Shown: positions 18,429 to 29,759 of the stretch, in pieces
How the letters are laid out: each line of letters opens with the position of its first letter
Numbering within the stretch: the stretch's first letter is position 1
DNA from: Auricularia sp. M13
Lineage: Eukaryota; Basidiomycota; Agaricomycetes; Auriculariales; Auriculariaceae
Length of the DNA stretch: 64,000 nucleotides
Assembly: GCA_037042915.1 (NCBI GenBank)
Contig: CM073200.1
Span: 682,001-746,000 of the forward strand
Direction: 5' to 3'
Made by a program: the position numbers and the translations under genes
Notes under the pieces: generated by a model
Database searches by the model: none
What the model was told of the DNA's origin: nothing
What the model saw: the letters and a program-made list of their open reading frames with translations, nothing else

Positions 18429-21400
18429 AGATAGCGGCCACATAGAACTCGCACCCCCCGGTGATTACCGATCGGCTATCACTGGCGCTGAAATCCTGGG
18501 GATCCCAGGCTCTCAGATAGACATCGTCGTGAAACACATTTTAAACACAAGTTGTAAATTGACCCATTATTTTAATTCTTTTCATACTTATCCAACTCTG
18601 TCATTATGTTATCTGGCAGAGTTCGGTGTCCATGATACTTCCTGTTAGCCCAAGCAGCCTGCGGCCCGTTCAAGCCCTTCCTGTACGCATCCATGAAGCG
18701 CGCTGAGCGGTTGGCAAACCTGGGATCTGTCAATGCAGGCACCCAGCACCGGAGATCTGCTCACCGCAAGATCCGGTCCGGGGTAACGGAATCCAAACAA
18801 TGCAGCACGTTCCGCTCCATCTTGTCCGTCCCTTTCGTGACCGCCGTAATGCGATACAGCCGCTTGGACTCGCCCCAATATTGTTCTATGAAGTTTAACT
18901 CACAATGGAACTTGGGGTAGAAGTCACAAATGTGGCCTCGGGCTGTGTAAGCTTCCTCCAGTTCCGACTTCTGGCTGGTGAAGTCGGGCTCGTTGTAGAG
19001 GATGCGACGAGCACAGCAGGCTGTTGCACCCTCTGCACACTTGAAGCCCTCACATTCCGCTCTGAGCCCCGCCCTCCACTTGCCCCGTTCCTTCAAGATC
19101 TCCCGCATGCCCTTGAACCATCCCGGACGTTCTGAGTCGTCATCTGGGAAGTAGAAGCACTGTGGCGTGCCGTCAGGAAGCTTCCCATTGCGCATGCGGA
19201 CACCATTCTTCTTTGCGCACCATGTCGCGTTTGGATTGAGGACCATTTTGGTGGCCGTCAAGCCGTCTGCTGGCCGCCGCAGGTGAGTTGTCGCGTTGTC
19301 GTAAACTGCGAGCATCTGACAGAACGGGTGCTTTGTTTCAAAGACCTCCATTGCGATCTCGGCCTGTTTGAGGATATCGTCGCCGTCAAAGTAACCGTCG
19401 CGGTTCTTGCCTGCACGAAAGAGAACTCGGGCTTCGGTTGGTGCGTCTGGCAGGCTCCAGCTCACACCCTCTCTGCAAGCCGAGTTGAAGCTGAGTTAGC
19501 CCCGTTAACAGACAATGCAGTGTACACACCGATGCTGGCATTTGAGACGGCCGAACTCTGGTGACAAGAAGTCGGCCACCATCAGGCTTTCTCCTTCTCC
19601 CTTCGGTTGCGGCTTGCACGGCTCCTGCTTGTGCGTCCATTTCGTCTTCCTCCTGTCGTTGGCGTAGAACGTTGACTCGTCGTGAGTGTACAGAATTAGT
19701 CGCCGCTCGAGTTTCTCTGCATTCAATTTGGGCTGCTTCGCGACATTGCCATGGCGGTCGAACAGGGTCATGCGCTTCTCGTACTCCAGCCACCGCTTCA
19801 AAAAGGCTTCTCGGTACTTGACGACATCGGCCCTCTCATGTCCATCGATGTACATTCCGCGGAGGGTCTTGCCATATCGCCATTCCATTTCGTTAAGCCA
19901 GCGGCGAGCTGTCTGCTCTGAGATGGTGAGTTTGCCGCCCAAGTAATGCCGCATCTCCTCTGACGACACAAACTTGACGACATCGCTGGCTTGGATGTAG
20001 TCGCCTCTCCCGCTGATCTCAAGCAGGTGCAGATGGATAGCCTGCGCAAAGTCCTCGTCCCCGAGAGCGGATGTTGTGAATGAGCCATAGCGGTGCGTCG
20101 GAAGTGCACCACAGTTCATGAAGTTGTAGATCCAACGCCGCAGCTGCAATGCATGTGCCTTCCCGCGTCCTGCTCCTTTGGCTGCCAGCATAGATGCCTT
20201 GCGGAGCGACAGGCCGAGCTCATTGTCGAAGAGCAGGTTCAGTGTCGTGACCATTGTCTCGATGCGTCGTCGAAAGAAGACATCAAGCTTTTGATTCTTG
20301 CTCAGCTTCTTCAGCGCAGTTCGTGCGCGCTGCAATCCCTCCCTATCCTTCCAGCACTGATGGGCAGCTGCAGCAGGGGTGGACGATGTGGCCGGAGGAG
20401 CATCCGCGGTCGAAGGTTGTGCTGCCGCAGAGATATCTCTGTCCTCGTGAGTTTGCACCGCGCCTAGAGTGTGCACAGCAGCTGAATGCAATGCACAGGG
20501 TTGAGCCGCTTTGGCCAGCAGATGCGGGGGATTCACGGTGGCCGCAGTGAAAGGCACTGGCGGTGGTTGGGGCTCGGCCGCCACTGGAGACCGAACGCAC
20601 ACGATCTCCTCGTCAACGTCCGACTCGTCGCTCTGAATCGTCAAAACTCGTCGCCTGACACGCTTGGTAGGCCGCGCAGGGTGTGGGATGTCTGGTTCGT
20701 CGTCATCGGAGTCACAGAGGTCGATAATGTGGTGCGACATGCTCGACAAAGCCTGTGCGGATCGTGGCTGATTATTTTCAGGTGCTGAACGTCGGCTGCG
20801 CTTCCCAAGGTTGGTGAATATGTCCGCAATCGACTTCGTGCCGTTTTCCTGCTCTTTGCGGCCAGCGGCACGGTGGGCTCGGAGAGTGCTGGGTGCGTTG
20901 CCAGTGTAATGTGGTCTGCGTGCTCGTTCCTGACGTTGCAGATGTTCCTGAGCAACAGCGTCGTCCATGGCAGTCTGGAGCGCCGCACAGAAGCGCAGAA
21001 GCTCGGCCTCTGTCGTGATTTCTTGCTCATGGTCGGTGTCCAGCTCTTCTTCCTCTCCATCGTCTGACCACTCACTTCTCCCACTTAGATCTCCAAAGTC
21101 GACCTCAGAATCGATGTCGGACTCGTCAGAGACAGTGCAGGCCCACTGCTCGTCATCTACGAAGGGTACTGGTGCAGTCTGTGGTGACTCGGACGGGTGA
21201 CCATGACCGGCCGATGCTTTGCTTGCCAGAGCCACTCGAGCAGCCTGGAGCGTTTTGATGGCGGTCCTAGCGCGAGGTTTACGTCTCCCCATGGCTATAG
21301 CACTCGTTTAAAGCAGTAGAAAGCTGGTTGTGGTGAGGAAAACCCGCATCGGTCCGCGACGAACACCAGCCAGGATGCTTCCGTGGATTACATAATCCGT

Positions 21401-21681
21401 CTAAGCGCCTGCTGAAATCTGCGACTCGAAATCCTGGGCTCACACAAGTTGTTAGGAAATGCATTAAAACACACAAAAGTGACCTTTTTGTTAGGCATCT
21501 AATAACTTTTTATTTATTGAGATTCCTCTGATTTCCCTTGATCATCTACTTCATTCCTATGACATCTTAAACTTGGTGAAGGGATTAGTGGATATGTTGA
21601 GAATCTGTCGAGGAATAGCACGAGCAAGTTCCTGGTTATCGGAAATAACCGGGGGGTGCGAGTTCTATGTGGCCGCTATCT
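18429..21681 (-). mobile_element. Autonomous DDE DNA transposon with TA target site
   Basis: 3253 bp. Terminal inverted repeats begin AGATAGCGGCCACATAGAAC at 18429 and are mirrored at the end at 21681; about 33 bp match before they diverge. TA duplications are at 18427-18428 and 21682-21683. The interior encodes one transposase on the minus strand with two introns and no disabling change. TA target and DDE motifs place it near the IS630/Tc1/mariner superfamily. Confidence 0.88.
18572..21292 (-). CDS. Mariner-like DDE transposase with long D-E insertion
   Basis: Three exons by splice sites and frame: 21292-19530, 19472-18765 and 18719-18572, with introns of 57 and 45 nt; 872 residues. The first 300 residues are acidic, Ser-rich and low in complexity. 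A helical, DNA-binding-like region follows (about 310-480). Catalytic candidates are Asp538 in THDES, Asp646 in YDNATTH and Glu784 in NFIEQYWGESKR. About 137 residues separate the second Asp from the Glu, against 34-39 in classical Tc1/mariner enzymes; this stretch holds a Cys-rich patch (CEGFKC, CC). The C-terminal motif FMDAYRKGL appears only after joining the third exon. Start is the first ATG, 390 bp inside the right end. Confidence 0.82.
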
Positions 21682-21719
21682 TACTTCTGGGGCAGTTTGT
21701 TGTCATAAAATTCTCCCTA

Positions 21720-22047
21720 CTATTGTTTTGCAATGCCTGCTTCCTGGTCTTTTGCTGTACAGTAACAAGCAATGACACCAATTTGGCCACAGCCATGGGT
21801 CACTTGGTCAGCCAGGGCAATGCAGTGCTCTGGGTAGTGCAGGTGCAACATGGTTATGCACAGGCTGTTCAACCAGGAATTCAGGACTCATGTCTGAAAA
21901 TTGATTGTGCTGCACCTGAAGACAGGTGCCACGCCCGACAAGATGTAAAATCCTGTAAGGTCCTTGACTGCAACTCTTTGAGTATACAATGAGATAGCTT
22001 GTTACTGAGCACCAAAAGACCAGGAAGCAGGCATCGCAAAACAATAG
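21720..22047. mobile_element. 328-bp MITE with TA target site
   Basis: Ends CTATTGTTTTGC and GCAAAACAATAG; about 50 bp of imperfect terminal inverted repeat, including CCTGCTTCCTGGTCTTTTG and its mirror. TA flanks at 21718-21719 and 22048-22049. No coding capacity. It lies about 190 bp upstream of the AP180-like gene. Confidence 0.8.
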
Positions 22048-22058
22048 TAGTGAAGACC

Positions 22059-22134
22059 CATGCTTTTCGCTATTGCTGCTTCCTAAAGCAGAGGCAAGCA
22101 GTTTATATTACTGTGCAGCAGCGAGAAAAGCATG
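22059..22134. repeat. Imperfect inverted repeat upstream of the AP180-like gene
   Basis: CATGCTTTTCGCTATTGCTGC is mirrored by GCAGCAGCGAGAAAAGCATG about 35 bp later. It could form a hairpin about 105 bp before the start codon; role unknown. Confidence 0.6.
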
Positions 22135-22240
22135 GTCAGCCATATACCATGGTCAGACCTGAGAGAGGAGGAGACAGCCATGTGGATCGGGGTTTGAAGC
22201 CAGCTTTACGGTCTCCCGAGGTACGCGCCGGTTGGCGGCC

Positions 22241-25200
22241 ATGTCTTCGTTCGACAAGGTCGTTAAGCTGGCCTGCAAGCCCAAGGCGGCGCCTCCGAAA
22301 TCCAAAGTGAGCTCGCCATCGTCGTGTACGGCGTCCAGCTTACCTCGCGGGCTCAGTACATTGATCCCATCCTCGCTGCTACATATGGCGACGAATCCAC
22401 TATCCATGACCTCTGCAGGTCACTGGTGCCGCGCCTGCACGACTCCAACCCGGTTGTGAGTGTATATATTATGATTGCCAGCCGTATAATAACTCTGGTT
22501 TCCCATTACAGATCGTGTTCAAGGCGCTGCTCGTGCTGCACACGATGATACGCAACGGCCAGACGGACAACGTGCTCGGCTACCTCGCGCGCCACGACGA
22601 GCTGCACCTGCGCAATATTGCCACTGGCCACCAGGACGGCGAGTCGGTTGGCACGGGCAACAGCGCGTGAATGCTCACGCTATCCGTAGGCTACACGACG
22701 CCCAAGAACCTCGCAGCGTATGGCGCCTACCTGGACACCCGCATCAAGGCCTTCCGCGAGCTCAAGCACGACCCCGTGCGCGTGCAGGCCGAGACGAACC
22801 GCGACCTGCGCATGTCCGCCGCGCTCGACGAGCCCGGCACCTCCTCGTCCCGCAGGCCAGGCAGCGGCGGGGGCAGCCGTGGGCCGCCGTCGAACGAGAG
22901 CGCGATGCAGCGAAGCAAGACGATTATGGGCCGCAAACTGCGCGTCATGACGGTCGAAAAGGGCCTGCTCAGAGAAACCAAGATCGTGCAAAAAGTGATC
23001 GATTCCGTCTTGGAATGCACGGTAAATCGACCTCAAGCGCAATTTCCTTGTCCCTGATTATCTGCTGCAGTTCTACTTTGACGACCTCGAAGACGACCTT
23101 GTGCTGTGTGCGTTGCGGTTGCTCGTCAAGGACCTGTTGGTCCTCTTCCAGGCGTGCAATGAGGGCGTTATCAACGTCCTGGGTGGGTGCTATTTTCACA
23201 TCCTCACAACCCTTCACTCAACCGTCACAGAACACTACTTCGAAATGTCCAAAGTAGACGCCACGACAGCTCTGCAGATCTATAGACACTTCTGCAAGCA
23301 GGCGGAGCGCGTCCTAGAATACGTCGCGGTGGCCAAGAAGCTGCAGAACCTGCTCAACGTCCCTGTGCCCAACTTGAGACACGTATGTGGCTGGCTCGTT
23401 TGCCCATGTCGCTGATGTTTTGACAGGCACCTGTCTCCCTGGCCGGCGCTCTCGAAGAATACCTGAACGACCCGAACTTTGAGCAGAACAGGATCGAGTA
23501 CAAGACCAACAAGGCGCTCGCGGACGAGAACCTCAAGACGGGCAAGAGCGGCATCGTGCCCAAATCTGCGGTGTCGCCTACGAAGAGCAAGACGCCGCCG
23601 CCCCCGTTGCCCACTGTGTCCGCCGCGAGCCCGACGAGTCCGACGAGCAACGGCAACGGCGCGCCGACGTCGATGCAGGATTTCCTGAACTCGATCGAGG
23701 AGCAGCAGCCGACGATGTTCAACCCGCAGACGGCCAGCCCGAGCGCCGCGTACTTCCAGCAGCAGGCGCAGCCGCCGACGTTCAACCCGTTCCGCCAGTC
23801 TATGCTCATGCCGCAGGGCACCGGTTTCCCCGGTATCGCGGGCCAACCGACAGGCTTCCCGGGCGCCTCACCGTTTGCACCGCAGCCAACAGGCATGCCG
23901 CTTCAGTCGTCGTCGCCGTTCCAGCCGCAGGCGACGGGCATGCCGTTCATGCAGGTTCAGCCCCAGCAGACGGCCGTTCCCAACTTCCTGAACACGCAGC
24001 CGCAAATGCCGATGCAGACGGGCTTCCTGCAGCCCCAGCAGACGGGCGCGAACCCGTTCCGGCAGAGCATGCTCCTGCCGCAGATGACGGGCCCCGCGTC
24101 GCTCTCGCTCGGCGGGGCGTTCGGCGCCCCTAATTCCGCCAACCCCGCGAGCGGTGGCGGAAACGCGCCGTGGCAGTCGCCGTCGTCTCCGCCGCACGTG
24201 CCCGCGCGCCCGGCGTCGACGCCCTTGCAAGCATCTAATGCGACGGTATCGGCGGGCGGGATCATCACGCATGCCACGGGCTCGCGCAACCCGTTCGGCG
24301 TGCCCGTGCAGCCCGCGCCGCCGGTGCCCAAGCCGCCGACGTTGCACGAGCTCGTCACCGGGTCCGCATCGCCCTTCCCGCGCGCGTCGTCTCCGCCCAA
24401 CGCCAACGGCAAACCAGCCCTGGGCGCGATTTCCAGCGTCGCGAGCAGCTTCACGCGTTCGGGCGGGCGGCCCACAAGCCCAACGAGTCCCAGCCGCCTG
24501 GGCTTCGGATCGGGACTGCCTACGGTGCCCGAGACGGGCGCGATTACGAATTCGTTGGCGGGCCTGTCGATTGGGAGTGGGAATGCCAATGGGGGTTCAG
24601 GGAGTGGAGCCGCGTCGCCGCTGCAGAGTCAGCAGACGGGCTTTGGAGGGATCAAGGCGTTCAAGCCCACGTCGAGCTTCGGCGCGTCGCTTGTGGACAG
24701 CTTGCCGCCCGTGGCGTTGCCCACGGGTGGTACAAGCCCTGGTGTGTCCGCGCAGCCAACCGGCGCGCCGTTTGGACTCGGCCAGGGCCAGGGCGGACAG
24801 AGCCAGACCAACCAGCCGTTTGGCTCGTTTGGCTTGGGCACACAGCCGACTGGTGCGTTTAGTGGCTCCTCTTCGCCGTTTGCGGCGCTGCAGACTGGAA
24901 GCAGCACGACGTCCAACACGACAGCGTCCACTGCCAGCTCTACACCGTTCTCCACCGTCAGCGGCACGTCTGCTTCGTCGAACACCACCGTCAGCACTGG
25001 TACGGGCTCGTCTATCTTCGGCTCGAGCGGGCTAGGCTCGTCGTTCGGCTCGGGCGGGTTGCAGCCGCAGGTGACCGCCATGCCGTTCTCTAGCGCCAAC
25101 GGCTCGCTGTCCCCGTCGTCGGGCTTGCAGCCGCAGAACACCGCGACGCCCGGCAACCGCATCACGCCGTTCTCCGCGTCCAGCAGCCTAGGCGGGCTGT

Positions 25201-25523
25201 CGTCTTTCGGGTCCGGCTCGAGCTCACCGTTCGGCTCGAGTGGCGCGCTCAACTCGCAACCGACCGGACTGGGCGCGCCCATGCTGCGCCCGCAGACGAC
25301 GGGCGGGCCCAACCCGTTCCGCGCGTCGATGTTTGTCGCGGACGGCACCTCGCCCGCGCCGGCGCTGCCCGCTGCGTTCACCGGCATGCGCGCGCCGTTT
25401 AGCAGCAACCCCAACGCGTCCATCCAGCTCGGCGGCTCCGATCCTGGCTCAGGGCTCGGCCAGCAGCAGCAGAGCAGCCCTTTCCCCCAGCAGCAACAGC
25501 AGCAGCAGCAGTCGCTGATATGA
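22241..25523 (+). CDS. AP180/YAP1801-type clathrin adaptor, ANTH domain
   Basis: Endocytic adaptor that binds PI(4,5)P2 and clathrin at the plasma membrane. Exons: 22241-22306, 22357-22455, 22512-22638, 22690-23021, 23071-23182, 23231-23382, 23427-25523; 994 residues. The ANTH domain fills about residues 1-290 and has the lipid-binding motif KPKAAPPKSKY across the first intron, then HTMIRNG, YTTPKNL and EHYFEMS. The rest is Ser/Gly/Pro/Gln-rich and disordered, with repeated QPTG/QPQQTG units and four NPF tripeptides, the ligand of EH-domain proteins, and a poly-Gln end. Introns are 44-56 nt. The third, 22639-22689, uses GC-AG: only GCGAGT...TAG keeps the ANTH frame. The start was chosen because MSSFDKVVK is the usual beginning of the family. 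Confidence 0.9.
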
Positions 25524-25764
25524 CATCCGTGACGGCGTGAACGGTGAGGACATGGGTTCGTACTGGTCGTGGTTGTACATTTGGTTTATACATCTGGCTT
25601 CGTTGTACGCTGAGTATTTATGCTGCCCGCCCGCCTTGCTCTGCTTACCTCACCCTGTCCGTTCGTTCCCGTCCTAATGCATCCACAATCACACCTACGT
25701 TCCTTCGGAGTTCCAAGACGCGCGCCCGTATCTTTAAGTCTTATCGCTTGCGCTGACCCTGCGT
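25524..25764. other. Intergenic sequence between adaptor and dehydrogenase genes
   Basis: 241 bp serving as 3' end of one gene and promoter of the next. Nothing further recognised. Confidence 0.4.
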
Positions 25765-26757
25765 ATGGCTTCTCAGAGGATAGCATTTGACCCGCCGCTT
25801 TTGAACACGTCTTCAGCGTTCTCATCGTCGCTGGAGCAGCTGTCTGCGCTGTACCATTCGCCGAGCACTGGCGCCGTTACGACGAGGACCGCACTGCTGG
25901 ACGAGGGCTTCTATGAGAACATCCAGCAGCATCGACATGTCTTCTTTACTGCACCATTATCGGATCCTCTGGTGCCCTCCGTGGGCGGTACTGGTCCCCA
26001 GGGCAACATATCTGCAATGAACACGTACGGATACTCGCCGTATCCGCTGTCGTTCTATCTGTCGGCCATAGAGTTGCTCGTGCCAGACCCTGCGACGCAG
26101 CGGAAACCGTTTATCGTCTCTGTCGCTGGGCCTCCTGTGGACGTGGCTGCCGCCGTGGAACGCGTCTCGCGATTCGGGGCGGAGAAGGGCTTGCGGCTGC
26201 TCGTCGAGATCAACCTGTCCTGCCCGAACATTGCGGGCACGGCGCCCGCGGGCTACTCGCCCGCCTCCATTCGGGCGTACATCAACGCGTTGCCCGACGC
26301 CCGCACTGTGCCTGGCCGCGTCCCTGTCGGGCTTAAAGTCCCGCCGTATACCTACGCGGAGCAGATGCGCGACCTCGTGCGCGCACTCGAGGCGCAGCCG
26401 GACGCTGTGGCGTTCCTCACGGCGACAAACACGCTGGGGAATTGCTTGTACTATCCGCAAAGTGGGATACAAGCTGTCCCCACAGGACTCGAACCGTTTC
26501 TGCATGGCGCGCTCTCCGGCGCAATGATCCACCCGCTGGCGCTGGGCAATGTGTTTTCGTTGCGCAACATGCTGGACGAGTGCTTGACGGTTAAGAACGT
26601 CGTGATCATTGGCGCTGGAGGCGTCGGAGACCATGCTGCTTTTCAACGGATGAGAGACGTCGGCGCTGTAGCCGTTGGTGTCGCCACTGCCCTCGGATAT
26701 GGTGGCGTTGAAGTTCTAGATGACATTCTTCAGGGCGCTACTCCTGCGCGGGAGTAG
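25765..26757 (+). CDS. Dihydroorotate dehydrogenase, class 1A-like (cytosolic)
   Basis: 330 residues, no introns. Flavoprotein of pyrimidine synthesis oxidising dihydroorotate to orotate; class 1A enzymes are soluble and use fumarate. Visible: no mitochondrial presequence or membrane anchor, the NLSCPNI active-site motif at 150-156 with Cys153 as the class 1 catalytic base, a TATNTLGN substrate segment and a glycine-rich flavin phosphate site IIGAGGVGD near the C-terminus. The usual basidiomycete enzyme is the membrane-bound class 2 type with a catalytic Ser, so this may be an additional enzyme. Lack of introns contrasts with its neighbours and would fit transfer or retroposition. A C-terminal relic of a related gene lies at 12150-12293. 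Confidence 0.85.
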   Translation: MASQRIAFDPPLLNTSSAFSSSLEQLSALYHSPSTGAVTTRTALLDEGFYENIQQHRHVFFTAPLSDPLVPSVGGTGPQGNISAMNTYGYSPYPLSFYLSAIELLVPDPATQRKPFIVSVAGPPVDVAAAVERVSRFGAEKGLRLLVEINLSCPNIAGTAPAGYSPASIRAYINALPDARTVPGRVPVGLKVPPYTYAEQMRDLVRALEAQPDAVAFLTATNTLGNCLYYPQSGIQAVPTGLEPFLHGALSGAMIHPLALGNVFSLRNMLDECLTVKNVVIIGAGGVGDHAAFQRMRDVGAVAVGVATALGYGGVEVLDDILQGATPARE

Positions 26758-27831
26758 AAAGGACATTTATTCACATTAGCGGAGATCTAGTGGTGCTGTA
26801 TCCAATGTAATACATCGCGTCGAACCCCGAGCCGGTTTGAGAAGACAACTCGGGAGTCGGAGGACGACTGCGGGACCAGGCTCGCTGTTATTGTATATGG
26901 GCAGCGGCAAGCTAAACTGCAAATTTGCGCGTATCGGCTCATAAATCGGGCTCCCGTGACGCGCACGAGCTCTCGCATCGAAAGCGACGCCGGCGCCGAC
27001 GCTGGTCATGCATTTTTGGCGCAACGAGACTACGCGCAATGAAGTCCGACCATGGCGGAGTTGCAAACACGCCTCGTCACTCAACCTCCGACGCGCTGGA
27101 TGACACAGAGCAAGCTCGAATCCGTGCTTCTCGCAGGAGACGGAATGTTGCAGGGCTGCGAGGCACCCATGGACAGTCCATTGTCGTCAAGCACTGTCAT
27201 GTGTGGCCCCAGGTCACGGTCACGAACTCCGAGCAAGGTGCCGGCGCCAGTCCACGCCGCTCGGTGGGCTTTGATGGCGCTCAGGAAGGCAAGAGAGCAA
27301 GCCTGGTGCCCGGCACACTCCGAACGACGGCCAAAGGATTGGGGTGTGGCAGTGCAACGACCTTCGAACATGCTTGGGGTTCGACTTCACTGGCTGTGGC
27401 CGATATAGTGAAGAAGCGCAAGATACACATCAGCCATTACACTGGCGGCGTAGAAGCAGTCTGCAGAGCTCATAAGAGCAGCGGCAACTCGCCAGCCTTA
27501 CGTATCTACGCTCTGAAGACGAAGAAGCTGACATTGGCGGAGAATGAGCTCGTGTCAAGTCCGCCTCCGCGTCGTCAATCCGCAGCGGCAAAGCTGCAAA
27601 CAGCTGATTGCGGCGAAATCGGGGGGTAAAAAGTTTTCATACGCCGTTCAGAGAGACTCCACGCTCTTCGACCGGGAGTCCACATGGTGAGATCGTTGTT
27701 TTTCTCATCTTGAAAAATGAGCCAAAACCGTTCAAATTGGTACGCCACTATATTGCTGTCAAGTATAGAATGACACGAAAGAGAAGAAGCGGTACAATAA
27801 TAGAGTCAAATGAACATCTTCATTGTCTACA
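26758..27831. other. 1.07-kb stretch without a convincing gene
   Basis: Frames exist on both strands but none has recognisable motifs or sound splice signals. Contains the 3' ends of the dehydrogenase and of peroxygenase A, which converge here. Confidence 0.4.
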
Positions 27832-29707
27832 TCACGACGCAGAGTCGTATTTGTTGGTCGAAATGCGGCACTCGGGCCCCGCGCCGCCGAGGCATGGCTG
27901 TTTCTTCGGCGCGCCGGGGAGGCGCGACGTCGCGTTCAGGTACGTCCTTGCCCGATTATACTGGTTGCTATTCGTCTCATCGGGGAAGTTGGGCGAGCAG
28001 TCAAGGAAATCGGCAAACGCGGGATCCAGAAGACCCAGCGCGGCATTCAGCACGCTCTCCACGCCAAACAGAAGCTGCAGTTATCGTTAGTGTCTGGGCC
28101 AGACGTAAGAGAAAAATCATCTCACGTTGTCCAATTCGCCCACAAAGTCCGCGTAGAGGGCGTTATACAGGAAGCAGCCCAGCCCGTGAGGGTTCTGCGC
28201 GTCTGTGGGAAGCGCGAGTAGGCCAGGTCCGGGGGCAAACTGGTCTGTTGAGCCGGCGTTGCCACCGAATGCGACGGGGTACGGAATGGCGTAGATGCTA
28301 AGGATACCGGCCAGCGCTTCGACCAGCGTCATGGGTACTGCGCGGCGGTACCATCCCTCCTGTGGAACTGCGAGCAAGCTAAGGAAATCCAAAGAACAAT
28401 GGGCGAGTAGTCAAACGTACTACGCTCAGGAACATATAGAATCTTCCCTCCATCGGTCATGCGCGCCCCGTTGAAGGAAGAGATGGACGCAACGTTGGAG
28501 GAGCCTCCGTAGCCAATTGTGCCGTTGGTGAAGAAACCGGCCTGGAAATAGGTCGCACTGCAATGATCGTCTCAGTACGCATAGTAGCGCCTGTGTGAAA
28601 CATGAAAATGACATACCCCATGACGATAAGAGCAGACGGTGGAACCTGTTAGTTGGATCAATACCAACGAAGCGCAAAATTTGTGCCTAATCGCTCACAA
28701 AGTAGAAGTTGGGATTGTTCGCCCTTGAGTGCGCATAACGAGCGTGGAAGTGTTCCTGCAGCGCGGCAACGTTAAACTGGTTACCATGCGCCTCAGCGCG
28801 CTCCAGCATCTGCCGGAAGAGCTCGGGCTGCATGTTGTGGTTGTCTCCTGCGCACAAGTAGAAATCGCAACTGAGACGACGTCAAGTTAGCTGAGATTGG
28901 GCTAGAGCAAAACTACACTCACCGTGTCGCGCTGGCATCCCCCTCGTTGATGCGTCCGTGTCCATCCAAGCCGGTCTCAGTACCGAGGATCCCACCTAGC
29001 GCTCCAAGACTGTTCGTCCCTAATTATACCCAAATTCACATAGGATCCGCATGAGATGTGGAGCGTGGACGCACGAGGATCGGCCCCTCCAAGCGAGAAG
29101 GTGAGCGTCGGAATATCGCCATTCAACGCCAGGGCACCGGCCGTGAGAGCTGTGGATAAGTCCACGGCCATGTTGAAGAGCTGGGAAGAGGTCCGAAGCA
29201 CCTGCCCTATGCTGAGGCACGGATTAGAGCCAAGATTGTACGTCGAGATCGAAGGGGACATGCGTTACGATGCCATTTCGCGGAAGGTAGCCGTGATTCG
29301 CGAGCGTGTTCAATCCGGGACATGGTCCTATGGAACGAAGCTACTGTCAGCTGAGTGTTCGATGGATAGTATGGGTACGCACCACGCTGATCAGTGGGTC
29401 CTGGCACCTCGAACGGGTGCGATGCCTCGGGAAATCGCTTGAGTCCCTCGACGGTGGAGGGCAGCGTGTTGACAATTCCGTTGACGACGTCGATTGTTCC
29501 ATTTACCAAGCGGCCGACGATGTCATAGTTTTCCCAGGCATCCAGATCGCGTTTCTGCTCCTGAGCCAGCGCGCGTATCTCCGCCACGAGTTCTGCGTCC
29601 CTGCTCATGGCCTGTAAGCCGCGCCGCATTGCAACGGGGTCGACGAGCGAAGGGAAGGCGCCGACGCTGGCCACAGAGGCCAGAGCAAAAAGAGTAGAAC
29701 AAATCAT
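27832..29707 (-). CDS. Heme-thiolate peroxidase/peroxygenase A, secreted
   Basis: Chloroperoxidase/unspecific peroxygenase family (PF01328): secreted heme-thiolate enzymes that insert oxygen from H2O2 into organic substrates. Nine exons by splice sites and frame: 29707-29383, 29327-29269, 29201-29075, 29019-28923, 28870-28699, 28645-28617, 28557-28424, 28367-28126, 28074-27832; 475 residues. Exon 1 starts with a hydrophobic signal peptide. RGPCPGLNTLANHG, spanning the first intron, carries the Cys heme ligand; INEGDASATR spans exon 4/5 and matches the family EGD motif and Arg. Introns are 51-67 nt; the sixth exon is only 29 nt. It is longer than typical UPOs (about 330-370), with extra sequence at the C-terminus. 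The paralogue at 35658 has the same exon plan in inverse orientation. Confidence 0.88.
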
Positions 29708-29751
29708 GGTAGACAGTGGGCACGGGGACCTCGGACAGTGGATATGGGGGA

Positions 29752-29759
29752 CTTATATG
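29752..29759 (-). promoter_or_regulatory. TATA box of peroxygenase A
   Basis: CATATAAG on the minus strand, about 45-52 bp before the ATG. The 30 bp between it and the ATG resemble the leader of peroxygenase B, which has CATTTAAC at the equivalent place. Confidence 0.5.

Noticed and set aside
18429-18470. That the palindromic MITE at 16877 is a deletion derivative of the adjacent DDE transposon
   Set aside because: Their terminal repeats differ (CAGTGGGG versus AGATAGCGG); only the TA target is shared.
24629-25423. A 264-codon frame antisense to the adaptor C-terminus
   Set aside because: Mirror of the Ser/Gly/Pro-rich repeats of the real gene; no independent support.
26925-27629. A 234-codon plus-strand frame
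   Set aside because: Arg/Ser-rich low-complexity translation, no conserved motif, and overlapping frames of equal quality on the other strand.
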